Origin: Gardnerella swidsinskii
GTDB taxonomy: Bacteria > Actinomycetota > Actinomycetes > Actinomycetales > Bifidobacteriaceae
Length of the DNA: 64,000 nucleotides
Assembly: GCF_003397705.1 (NCBI RefSeq)
Contig: NZ_QJVB01000001.1
Coordinates: 372,001-436,000, forward strand
Direction: 5' to 3'
Under the pieces are notes generated by a model. It was given only the letters and a program-made list of their open reading frames with translations. It searched no databases and was not told where the DNA came from. Below, piece by piece: positions 7,792 through 15,793 of the stretch. How positions within the stretch are numbered: position 1 is the stretch's first letter; every line of letters starts with the position of its first letter. Both the position numbers and the translations under genes were made by a program.

Positions 7792-10131
7792 ATGACTCAA
7801 GTGCGCTCTAGTGCCCCAGGAAAGCTTTATATTGCTGGCGAGTATGCTGTTGTTGACGGCTGTGCTGCAATTGTTGCTGCTGTTAATCGTTATGTAACAG
7901 TTAGCATAAGTGATGAAACCTTAAACGAAGAGTTACGCGAAAATTTGCAGAAAAATGCGCCTAGCAACAGAAATTATTGTGGTGTAATTACCTCAGATGG
8001 TGAAAAATATGAACCACTTCTTTGGGCGCGTGCATCCGACGGAAGTATTGAAATACAAAACGACGGAAAATATGCTTATGTGCTCGCTGCAATGTGCGTA
8101 GTCGACGCTTATGCTAGTGAGAGATGTGCGCCAAATATTAACCGAAAAAGTTACAATGTGCATATTTCTAGCGAACTTGATGATGCAAAAACTGGTAGAA
8201 AATACGGTCTTGGATCTTCTGCTGCCGTAACTGTTGCAGTTATTCGTGCGTTGTGCAAATGGTATGGTTTGAATCTTTCGACTCCAGAAATTTGCAAGCT
8301 AGCGTTGATTGCGTCGTCGAGTGTTAAAAAATCCGGAAGCGGTGGAGATGTTGCTGCCAGCTCTTATGGCGGTTGGATTATGTATCGCGCGTATAGCCGA
8401 GAGTGGCTTGAAGCTGAGCTGACGCTAGTAAAATCCGGATGCTCTGATTTCGATGAGTTGTTGCACAAAAAGTGGCCACGACTGGAAGTTAAGCGTTTAA
8501 ATGCAGATAAGTCGCTAAAACTTTTAGTCGGGTGGACTGGTTCTCCTGCGTCTAGCGCAAAGCTAGTAAGTAGCGTAGAAAGTAGCGTTAAAACTAGTGC
8601 TGAAGGTAGTACGGAAAGTAGCGTCGAAACTAGTGCTTTTGACAATAAAAATCAACTTTTTACTTACGAAGATTTTTGCAAACAAAGTGAGATTTGCGTG
8701 CAAAAACTTGCGCGCGCAATTGAAAAGTTTGAAATAAGCGAAATTTCTAGCGGTTTTGCTCAAAATCGTGCGTTGTTACAAAAATTAAGTGCTCTTACTG
8801 GAACTGTTATCGAAACGCATGAACTTACAAAATTTATTGAAATTGCGACTTGTGCCGGTATTCCTGCAAAAACTAGCGGCGCAGGCGGGGGAGATTGTGC
8901 AATTGCGCTGTCGACAATTTACGACAATAATGTAATTGAAACTATGAAATCTACTTGGGAAGCCAATGGAATAAAGCCATTGAATATTGATGTTACGGAA
9001 ATTTTTGGAACTGGTAAGCCTTCTGAAAATATTGTATTAGACGCGTTTGCTAAGAGTCGCGAACCTAATGCACAATCTGCTCAATCTTGCACAATACAAA
9101 ACCGCAAAGACGCGCATATTGCGCTTGCGGACAAGCAGTATAAAACTCGTGCAGATTCAGATTTTGACAAAGTGCGTTTTGTGCCGAATGCTTTGCCACA
9201 AGTTGCGCTTGAAGAAATTGACGCTAGCGTGAACGTGCTAGGAAGCGAAGTATGCGATTCTGTGCATTGGTGCTCGCCGATATATATTAACGCAATGACC
9301 GGCGGAAGTGATGCTGCTAAAAAAGTGAATGCAAGTCTTGCTAGAGTTGCTGCAAAAAATTCTGTTGCTATGGCGAGTGGATCTTTGAGTGCTGCTCTTC
9401 GAGACGAAACTTTACTCAGCACTTTCAGTGTCATAAGAAGCGAAAATCCACATGGATTTGTGATGGCAAATGTTAGCGCTGGAACTAGCGCGTCTGATGC
9501 ATTGCGTGCTGTAAACATGATTCATGCGAATGCGTTACAAGTGCATTTAAATGCTGCACAAGAGTTGGTTATGCAAGAAGGAGATCGCGATTTTCGAAAT
9601 TGGTTGTGCAATATTGAGTCTATTGTCAGTGCGTGCGAAGCACTAAGCGTGCCTGTGATTGTGAAGGAAACTGGATGCGGAATTTCTGCTAAAGATGTTC
9701 ATCGTCTTAAAGATGTTGGAGTGCGCACTGTAGATGTGTCTGGTCGTGGCGGAACTAATTTTGTAACAATAGAGAATGCTCGCAGGAACTTAGGCGACTG
9801 TGATTATTTGGCTGATTGGGGTCTTACTACTGTTGAGTCGCTGGTTGACATACGCAAGTGTGATTCGTTAAAAAATATGGAAGTTTTCGCAAGTGGAGGA
9901 GTTCGCACGCCTTTGGATGTTGTGCGTGCGTTGGCTTTGGGTGCTTCTGCAGTTGGTGTCGCTGGCGAGTTTTTGCATACGCTTATGCATGAAGGTGAGG
10001 ATGCGCTTTCTTTGCAAATTGATAACTGGAAGAAGCAAATTAGGGTGATTATGGCTCTTCTTGGATGCAAGACAGTCAAGGATTTACAAGAAAAGACTGA
10101 GTTTGTGCGCGCGGATTGTCTTGGTAAGTGA
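7792..10131 (+). CDS. Fusion: phosphomevalonate kinase – type 2 isopentenyl-diphosphate isomerase
   Basis: One 779-residue frame joins two steps of the mevalonate pathway. Residues about 1-415 are a GHMP kinase of the phosphomevalonate kinase type: SSAPGKLYIAGEYAVVDG, KYGLGSSAAVTVAVIRAL, KTSGAGGGDCAIAL. Residues about 436-779 are the FMN-dependent (type 2) IPP isomerase: RKDAHIALA, INAMTGGSD, QVHLNAAQELVMQEGDRDF, VKETGCGIS, VDVSGRGGTNF, then ASGGVRTPLDVVRALALGA. The junction is a linker of about 20-30 residues with no stop or frameshift, so the fusion is real in this sequence. A Ser-rich insertion coded by repeats (8554-8640; SSVESSVKTSAEGS) lies in the kinase part. In Firmicutes these (mvaK2, fni) are usually separate genes. 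ATG 7792 follows GGCGG closely. Confidence 0.93.
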   Translation: MTQVRSSAPGKLYIAGEYAVVDGCAAIVAAVNRYVTVSISDETLNEELRENLQKNAPSNRNYCGVITSDGEKYEPLLWARASDGSIEIQNDGKYAYVLAAMCVVDAYASERCAPNINRKSYNVHISSELDDAKTGRKYGLGSSAAVTVAVIRALCKWYGLNLSTPEICKLALIASSSVKKSGSGGDVAASSYGGWIMYRAYSREWLEAELTLVKSGCSDFDELLHKKWPRLEVKRLNADKSLKLLVGWTGSPASSAKLVSSVESSVKTSAEGSTESSVETSAFDNKNQLFTYEDFCKQSEICVQKLARAIEKFEISEISSGFAQNRALLQKLSALTGTVIETHELTKFIEIATCAGIPAKTSGAGGGDCAIALSTIYDNNVIETMKSTWEANGIKPLNIDVTEIFGTGKPSENIVLDAFAKSREPNAQSAQSCTIQNRKDAHIALADKQYKTRADSDFDKVRFVPNALPQVALEEIDASVNVLGSEVCDSVHWCSPIYINAMTGGSDAAKKVNASLARVAAKNSVAMASGSLSAALRDETLLSTFSVIRSENPHGFVMANVSAGTSASDALRAVNMIHANALQVHLNAAQELVMQEGDRDFRNWLCNIESIVSACEALSVPVIVKETGCGISAKDVHRLKDVGVRTVDVSGRGGTNFVTIENARRNLGDCDYLADWGLTTVESLVDIRKCDSLKNMEVFASGGVRTPLDVVRALALGASAVGVAGEFLHTLMHEGEDALSLQIDNWKKQIRVIMALLGCKTVKDLQEKTEFVRADCLGK

Positions 10132-10259
10132 TATACTTGTGTAGTTGTGCGTTCAAGCGTGCTTATTTGTTTATGCAATGTGCGTAAGTAATTTGCGTAA
10201 GTAGTTCGTGTGTTTGAATGACGCAAGACTTGCAAGTCAAAGAAAATAGGAGTCCAATT

Positions 10260-10454
10260 ATGGCAGCTCGTTGCGCAGTATGTGGCAAGGGACCTCAGAC
10301 TGGTTTCACTGTTTCACATTCGCATATCCGCAATAAGCGCACCTTCCGCCCGAACCTTCAGCCGGTTCGCACCACCATTGATGGCGAGAACGTTCGCCTT
10401 CGTGTGTGCGTGAAATGCATTAAGGCTGGCAAGGTTCAGCGCGTTGAGGCGTGA
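10260..10454 (+). CDS. rpmB: 50S ribosomal protein L28 (zinc-binding form)
   Basis: Large-subunit protein of 64 residues: [21 protein letters not shown], then [11 protein letters not shown] and [12 protein letters not shown]. Two CxxC pairs (CAVC and CVKC) mark the zinc-ribbon form. ATG 10260 follows ATAGGAG at 7 bases. It stands alone, with a terminator immediately downstream. Confidence 0.96.
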   Translation: MAARCAVCGKGPQTGFTVSHSHIRNKRTFRPNLQPVRTTIDGENVRLRVCVKCIKAGKVQRVEA

Positions 10455-10481
10455 TTCGCGCATTGTATTGCGTTTAAATTG

Positions 10482-10512
10482 TAAGGCCCTGAGTGTTGCT
10501 CGGGGCTTTTTT
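10482..10512 (+). terminator. Terminator after rpmB
   Basis: AAGGCCCTGAG and CTCGGGGCTT form a stem of about 9 bp including a G-T pair, around TGTTG, then six T. Confidence 0.85.
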
Positions 10513-10563
10513 GTATTTGCGTATTTTTTCGTGCGCACGTTATATTCCTGATTGCGAATGATT

Positions 10564-10569
10564 TATAAT
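10564..10569 (+). promoter_or_regulatory. -10 element for leaderless recG
   Basis: Perfect TATAAT ending exactly 6 bases before the ATG at 10576. Confidence 0.6.
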
Positions 10570-10575
10570 CGAAAT

Positions 10576-12978
10576 ATGCTAAATACGCCCACGAACTCAG
10601 CCAAAATGCATACTTCGCTTTGTGCAATAATCAGCAATAAGCGACGCGTTTCTGCATTAAAATCTTTGGGCATAGTCACAGTCGAAGACGCATTGACTTA
10701 CTACCCGTTTAGAGTCACAAGTCCATTGAGAATTGCGAACTTAAAAGATATAAAAATTGGCGAAGAAGTGGCTTTCTATGCGCAAGTTCAGTCAATTAAC
10801 GTTGTGCCTATGAACGCTCGTCGCGGTTTTAGAATCGAAATTAACGTTTTGCAAGATATGCAAGCGGTAGCTCAACTTATTTATTTTTCTAAAAATCGTC
10901 AATACGCTCAGTGGCTTTCCGCAAAGATGCATGTTGGTGAAATGGTTGTTGTTGGCGGTACGTCTAGCGCTTTTAATGGTAAATTGCAATTTACGCATCC
11001 TCAAATTCTTACTGTATCTGCTGTAGAAGAAAGCGATAGCTTGCATCAATCTCGCGATACTGTAAGAAGTGTGGAAGATGGTTTGGCGCGTATGAGCGCG
11101 CCTATGCCCGTGTATCATGCAAATTCTAGGATTTCCAGCGAGCATATTCACGAAACTATACTTTCTATACTTTCTGCACTTTCTAAAGATTCTGAAGATT
11201 CCGCAGCTTCTAAAAATTCCGCAGCTTGCACTAGTGAATTCCTGCAAATCCCAGATATTACGCCTGAATCAGTGCTAAAAAAACGTAACCTCATGACTAG
11301 AGCGTCAGCAATATACTCAATTCATAATCCGCAATCAGTTGACGAATTTTATAAAGCTGTTGACTCGTTGCGCTATGAAGAAGCTTTTATTTCCCAAGTA
11401 GCTGTATTGCGATCTCGTGAAGATTCTAAAGATAATCAAGCAAAATCTTGTAATAATTCTCTTATAAGAAATGAATTTGTGGAAAGTTTGCCGTTTGAGC
11501 TTACTGCAGGTCAAAAAGATGTAATTGATGAGATTGTACGTGACATGCGTGAGCACCATCCGATGCGTCGCTTGCTTCAAGGTGAAGTTGGTTCCGGAAA
11601 AACAGTTGTTGCGCTCGCTGCAATGCTCGAGGCAGTTGGATCAGGCTATCAGGCTGTGCTTGTGGCTCCTACTCAAGTTCTGGCGTCTCAACATGCCGAA
11701 AATTTGCGCCAAATGATTGCGCGCGCGAATCTAAAGGTGCCTGTAATCGTCGTAACTGGAGGCATGAGACTTGCGGATCGCAGACGTGCGCTAGCGAGTG
11801 TGGCAAGTGGAGAGCCTTCGCTTATTGTTGCAACTCATGCAGCGTTCTCGTCGACTTTTAAGCCGACTAATTTAGCTTTGGTAATTATTGACGAGCAACA
11901 TCGTTTTGGTGTTGAGCAGCGCGATGTTTTGTTGCGCAAAATGAGCGTAGATTCGCATAATAGTGCTGAAAAGTCTTTTACACCGCATCTTTTAGTAATG
12001 ACTGCAACGCCTATTCCGCGCTCTGCTGCTATGACGTGGTTCGGTGATTTGGATGCTTCGTATTTAACTGAACTGCCTGGAGGTAGAAAACCTATTCGCA
12101 CTTTTGTTGTGCAAGAATCGGATGCGAATACTATGGCGAGAATGTTTGCGCATATTCGTGCTCGCATTGATGCAGGTGAGCGTGCGTATGTTGTTTGCGC
12201 GCATATTGATGATGATTTTAATGAGGATTCTGGTAGGGATTCTGGTAGTGCTTCTGTTAGTAATTTTGGTAGGGATTTTGATAGCGATGAATCTGAAGGT
12301 TTTGAAGATGTTTCGCAATCTGTGCAATCTAATCAATCTGAAGAAAATAACGCAGATTCTTTGCGCAAACTTCATACAGTTAACGGCATTTTGAAGCGGC
12401 TTTCAGCTTTGCCGCAATTTAAAGGCGTTACTTTTGCTAAGCTTACTGGTCGCGACGATGATGCTACGAAACGCGAAACGATGGAACGTTTTGCGCGCGG
12501 AGATGTGCAAGTTCTTGTAGCTACAACGGTTATTGAGGTCGGTGTTGATGTGCCTCAAGCGAGTTGCATTGTGATTTTTGACGCGGATCGTTTTGGTCTT
12601 GCGCAATTGCATCAGTTGCGTGGACGTGTTGGGCGTGGTGGCACGAATTCTTGGGCATTTTTGGTTGCGCAAACTGAGGATGGAAGTCTTGCTCAAGAAC
12701 GTTTGCAAGTTGTTGAAAATTCGCTAGATGGTGCCGTAATTGCTAAGAAAGATTTGGAATTGCGCAATGTTGGCGATGTTCTTGGCGATAAGCAGTCGGG
12801 TGGTCGCTCGAGTTTGAAGATTTTGCGAGTTGTTAAGGATGCAAAGATTATCGCTATGGCTCGTGAAGATGCGTTGGAGACTTTGCAAAAAGACACTCAT
12901 CTTGTTTCGTTGCCGTATCTTGCAGGTGCAGTGCTTGATTTTACGAGAGGTGGAAGTGCGCAAATCGTAAGCAATTAA
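10576..12978 (+). CDS. recG: ATP-dependent DNA helicase RecG
   Basis: Helicase that remodels stalled forks and Holliday junctions; 800 residues. An N-terminal wedge/OB domain (ALTYYPFRVTSPLRIANL) is followed by helicase motifs: I GEVGSGKT at about 336-343, II DEQH at about 439-442, III TATPIPRSAAMT, V TTVIEVGVDVPQA, VI QLRGRVGRGG at about 680. A TRG-like end (GDVLGDKQSG) follows. The start is placed at ATG 10576 because a perfect -10 box lies 6 bases before it; an upstream in-frame ATG at 10552 overlaps that promoter. Two low-complexity insertions are unusual: Ser/Ala/Lys-rich at 11166-11245, and a long Ser/Asp/Glu-rich one at 12205-12360, both coded by imperfect repeats. No partner gene is adjacent. 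Confidence 0.96.
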   Translation: MLNTPTNSAKMHTSLCAIISNKRRVSALKSLGIVTVEDALTYYPFRVTSPLRIANLKDIKIGEEVAFYAQVQSINVVPMNARRGFRIEINVLQDMQAVAQLIYFSKNRQYAQWLSAKMHVGEMVVVGGTSSAFNGKLQFTHPQILTVSAVEESDSLHQSRDTVRSVEDGLARMSAPMPVYHANSRISSEHIHETILSILSALSKDSEDSAASKNSAACTSEFLQIPDITPESVLKKRNLMTRASAIYSIHNPQSVDEFYKAVDSLRYEEAFISQVAVLRSREDSKDNQAKSCNNSLIRNEFVESLPFELTAGQKDVIDEIVRDMREHHPMRRLLQGEVGSGKTVVALAAMLEAVGSGYQAVLVAPTQVLASQHAENLRQMIARANLKVPVIVVTGGMRLADRRRALASVASGEPSLIVATHAAFSSTFKPTNLALVIIDEQHRFGVEQRDVLLRKMSVDSHNSAEKSFTPHLLVMTATPIPRSAAMTWFGDLDASYLTELPGGRKPIRTFVVQESDANTMARMFAHIRARIDAGERAYVVCAHIDDDFNEDSGRDSGSASVSNFGRDFDSDESEGFEDVSQSVQSNQSEENNADSLRKLHTVNGILKRLSALPQFKGVTFAKLTGRDDDATKRETMERFARGDVQVLVATTVIEVGVDVPQASCIVIFDADRFGLAQLHQLRGRVGRGGTNSWAFLVAQTEDGSLAQERLQVVENSLDGAVIAKKDLELRNVGDVLGDKQSGGRSSLKILRVVKDAKIIAMAREDALETLQKDTHLVSLPYLAGAVLDFTRGGSAQIVSN

Positions 12979-13267
12979 AATTCTAAAGTTCTGAATTTGC
13001 GCGCAAAATATCTTATAAAGATTACAATATTGTATGAATAAATTATCCTATAAAAAAAGTATAAAGAAAAAATTATTGCATATTTATGCACTTAATTTAG
13101 TAAAAAATACGGTAAGAAACTATTTTTAATTGATAATTAATATCAACTTTTGTTGGATATAATATAAAAAAACAACAAAATTACATAAATTTACGTGCAT
13201 ATTATGAGAATTGTGAATATCCTAGATAGTAGGCATCATTTGTAATCACAATAGAGATGAGGCGACA
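12979..13267. other. AT-rich spacer before the PfkB kinase gene
   Basis: About 290 very AT-rich bases with no open frame of note. The promoter of the next gene should lie here. GATGAGG near 13256-13262 is the probable ribosome site. Confidence 0.45.
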
Positions 13268-14416
13268 ATGACCGAACGCGAACAACAAATCTTGACTTGG
13301 ATTCAACAAAACCCGATGATTAGCCAACAGGAACTTGCAAATCTCGCAGGAATTACTCGTTCAGGTGTGGCTGCTCATATTTCCAATTTAATTCGCAAAG
13401 GATATTTACGAGGTAAGGGATATATTGTTACTCCTCCAAGTTATGTGACTGTTGTTGGCGGAATTAGCATGGATGTTCTTGGCATTGCTTGCGGAGATTT
13501 GATGGATTACACGTCTAATGCTTCCCGTGTGCGCTATATGCTAGGCGGTGTTGGAAGGAATATTGCAGTCGCGTTGGAACGTCTTAATATTCGCACAAGC
13601 ATGGTTTCTGTCTACGGTGGCGATCACAACGGAGAGCTTTTCCGCATTGATGCTGCTGCAAACGGCTTAGATATTGGTTATGCGAAGCAACTTCCTGAGT
13701 CAATGACTGCTTCGTACATGTATGTTGGTGACGCTTCTGGTCAGCGTTTGCTTGCTTTAGACGATATGAGTATTTACGACCACATGACTCCTGATTTTTT
13801 GCGTGAGCGCATGTCCATTATTGAAAATGCTGATATTTTGGTGTTGGATACTAATATTCCGCAAAAGTCAATTGAGTGGCTATGTGACCGTTATCGCCGT
13901 CCTATTATTGTTCGTGCAATTACGGATGCAAAAGCTCCTCGAGTGCTTTCTAGATTGTCTCGTATTGACACCCTTATTTTAGATACTGCTGAATCGCAGG
14001 CTTTAACTGGCGTTAATGCTGTTGACGAGCGTTCTGCAATTCGCTGTGCGAATGTGCTTCTCAAGCGTGGAGTAAAACGTGTATTTGTAAATGCCGGTCG
14101 CGCAGGAGTTGCTTATGGTGTTGCAGATGAGGGAGTGTCGTTCTATCCTGTCCCAGTTAAGCGCGTCCAGAGAATGATGCTAACTCGCGGAAATAGCAAT
14201 GTTGGTGTTGAAGCAGTCGGCAACGACAACGGTTCTAGCGATGCTGCTACTGCGGCGCTTATTTACGCGCGATATAACGAATTTGATTCTTCAAAAACTG
14301 GCAGATTTGCGGTTGCTGCTGCAGCTTTGAATACTGAATCTATGCAGCCTGTACATGAGTTGTTTAATCCAGAACTTATTTCTCAACGCATGACGAATAT
14401 TCATGAGCGCATTTAA
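13268..14416 (+). CDS. Winged-helix regulator fused to PfkB-family (ribokinase-like) sugar/nucleoside kinase
   Basis: A 382-residue two-domain protein. Residues about 1-55 are a winged helix-turn-helix of the MarR/LexA-like kind (REQQILTWIQQNPMISQQEL, ITRSGVAAHISNLIRKGYL). Residues about 58-375 are a PfkB kinase, starting VTVVGGISMDV and containing MLGGVGRNIAVAL, the usual first PfkB signature. The second signature is degenerate: the DTTGAGD anion-hole motif is replaced by VGNDNGSSDAATAALIYA, keeping only the Asp. Similar HTH-kinase proteins exist among pseudouridine kinases. With the nucleoside hydrolase and carrier downstream, a (pseudo)nucleoside or ribose kinase with autoregulation is likely. 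It could instead have become a sugar-sensing regulator. Start ATG 13268 has GATGAGG at 5 bases. Confidence 0.82.
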   Translation: MTEREQQILTWIQQNPMISQQELANLAGITRSGVAAHISNLIRKGYLRGKGYIVTPPSYVTVVGGISMDVLGIACGDLMDYTSNASRVRYMLGGVGRNIAVALERLNIRTSMVSVYGGDHNGELFRIDAAANGLDIGYAKQLPESMTASYMYVGDASGQRLLALDDMSIYDHMTPDFLRERMSIIENADILVLDTNIPQKSIEWLCDRYRRPIIVRAITDAKAPRVLSRLSRIDTLILDTAESQALTGVNAVDERSAIRCANVLLKRGVKRVFVNAGRAGVAYGVADEGVSFYPVPVKRVQRMMLTRGNSNVGVEAVGNDNGSSDAATAALIYARYNEFDSSKTGRFAVAAAALNTESMQPVHELFNPELISQRMTNIHERI

Positions 14417-14481
14417 TTAGTGCTTTTTGCGCTGATTTTATTTCTTTTATTTAATTTACGAATTAATCTTGTAAATTTTTC

Positions 14482-14509
14482 TTGCATACAATAGTAGGTC
14501 TGCTATACT
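14482..14509 (+). promoter_or_regulatory. Promoter for the nucleoside hydrolase operon
   Basis: TTGCAT (14482-14487) and TATACT (14504-14509) are 16 bases apart; TGC before TATACT makes an extended -10. Confidence 0.65.
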
Positions 14510-14519
14510 TGTTATTAGT

Positions 14520-14545
14520 CATTTGTTTAGTTATATAAACAAATG
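14520..14545. promoter_or_regulatory. Perfect palindromic operator candidate
   Basis: CATTTGTTTA and TAAACAAATG are perfect 10-bp arms around 6 bases. They begin about 4 bases after the expected transcription start of the hydrolase gene, the position of a repressor site. The winged-helix domain of the upstream PfkB protein is the nearest candidate binder; this is inference. Confidence 0.55.
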
Positions 14546-14736
14546 TTAGGTAATTAGTGTTGTATGATGCAATGGAGCGTATGTGCAGCGAAATGCGTAG
14601 TGGCGTACGAGCATGGATCATAGAGCAATTTACGCATAAATTAACAGCAGTTAGTAGCAAACGTAATAGCAAAAATAACTGAAAACTATTTACGTAAGTT
14701 ATTAACAAGAAGTTAGTTATCTACGAAGGAGTAATG

Positions 14737-15675
14737 ATGACTTCAATCATCCTAGATTGCGATCCTGGCCATGATGACGCCATGGCTATTCTGTTGGCAC
14801 TTGGTAACCCAAATATTGAGTTGCTCGGCGTAACTACAGTTGGCGGCAACCAAAGTCTCGAAAAAGTCACGTATAATGCGCGTGCAACTCTCGAAATGGC
14901 TCGTGCAACTCACATTCCAGTTCACGCAGGCTGCGACCGACCAATGGTCCGCCCTCTGGAAGTTGCGGCTTCCGTGCACGGCGAAAGCGGCTTAGACGGC
15001 GTAACGCTTCCAGAACCAACGCGACCATTGGACGAAGGCCACGCTGTAAATTGGATTATTGATACGATTATGAGCAACGAACCTGGCACGATTACGCTTG
15101 TACCAACTGGTCCGCTCACCAATATTGCTATGGCAGTGCGCCTTGAGCCACGAATCGTGAGACGTGTGAAGGAAGTTGTGCTCATGGGCGGCGGATATCA
15201 CGTTGGTAATTGGAGCGCGGTTGCTGAGTTTAATATTAAGGTTGATCCAGAATCTGCGCATGTTGTGTTTAATGAGGATTGGCCTATTACTATGGTCGGC
15301 CTTGATTTGACGCATCAGGCACTTTGCACTCCTGAAGTGCAAGCAAAGATTAATGCTATTGGCACGCCTCTTTCTGCGTTTGCTAGCGGTTTGATGGACT
15401 TCTTCCGTAAAGCGTATAAGGATAATCAAGACTTTATTGATCCGCCAGTTCATGATCCTTGCACGATTGCTTATTTGATTGACCACAGTGTGGTGGCTAC
15501 TCGTCGCTGCCCTGTAGACGTTGAAATTAAGGGCGAATTAACAGTTGGTATGACCGTTGCAGATTTGCGCGGACCAGAACCATCCGCAGAAGAATGCCAT
15601 ACGCAAGTTGCAACCAAACTTGATTTCGATAAATTCTGGGATTTGATTATTGACGCGCTGAAGCGTATCGGCTGA
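14737..15675 (+). CDS. Inosine/uridine-preferring nucleoside hydrolase
   Basis: Cleaves ribonucleosides to base and ribose in the cytoplasm; 312 residues. The calcium-binding fingerprint IILDCDPGHDDAMAILLAL opens the protein. TLVPTGPLTNIAMAV, VVLMGGGYHVGNWSAVAEFN (substrate and Ca2+ site) and DPPVHDPCTIAYLI (the C-terminal metal-site D with the His of DPPVHDP) follow. Two ATGs overlap (14734, 14737). The second is 6 bases from AAGGAG and is preferred; the first is only 3 bases away. It follows the HTH-PfkB kinase and precedes an MFS carrier, forming a nucleoside salvage unit. Which nucleoside is used cannot be read from sequence. Confidence 0.93.
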   Translation: MTSIILDCDPGHDDAMAILLALGNPNIELLGVTTVGGNQSLEKVTYNARATLEMARATHIPVHAGCDRPMVRPLEVAASVHGESGLDGVTLPEPTRPLDEGHAVNWIIDTIMSNEPGTITLVPTGPLTNIAMAVRLEPRIVRRVKEVVLMGGGYHVGNWSAVAEFNIKVDPESAHVVFNEDWPITMVGLDLTHQALCTPEVQAKINAIGTPLSAFASGLMDFFRKAYKDNQDFIDPPVHDPCTIAYLIDHSVVATRRCPVDVEIKGELTVGMTVADLRGPEPSAEECHTQVATKLDFDKFWDLIIDALKRIG

Positions 15676-15699
15676 TTTGTACTAGAATTATTCACGATA

Positions 15700-15759
15700 T
15701 TTTGCGCAACAATACTGCAAATTTACCGAAAGAAAATAAAGCGGTAAAGTTGCGCAAAA
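15700..15759. repeat. Two-tier inverted repeat between nucleoside hydrolase and MFS genes
   Basis: Outer arms TTTTGCGCAAC / GTTGCGCAAAA (11 bp, 15700-15710 and 15749-15759) and inner arms TTTACCG / CGGTAAA (15722-15728 and 15742-15748) are nested. On the right the two arms abut; on the left they are 11 bases apart. As RNA this is a long stem with a one-sided bulge. There is no T-run after it, so it is more likely a processing, stability or regulatory hairpin than a simple terminator. Confidence 0.6.
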
Positions 15760-15793
15760 ATAAAATTTATACGAAATTTGATATGAGGCTATT

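Larger units (their letters stand above)
14417..14736. other. Spacer with promoter and operator of the nucleoside hydrolase gene
   Basis: This 320-base stretch has no gene. It holds a good promoter and a palindrome, listed separately, then a leader of about 220 bases ending in the ribosome site AAGGAG at 14725-14730. The long leader has no obvious strong hairpin. Confidence 0.5.
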
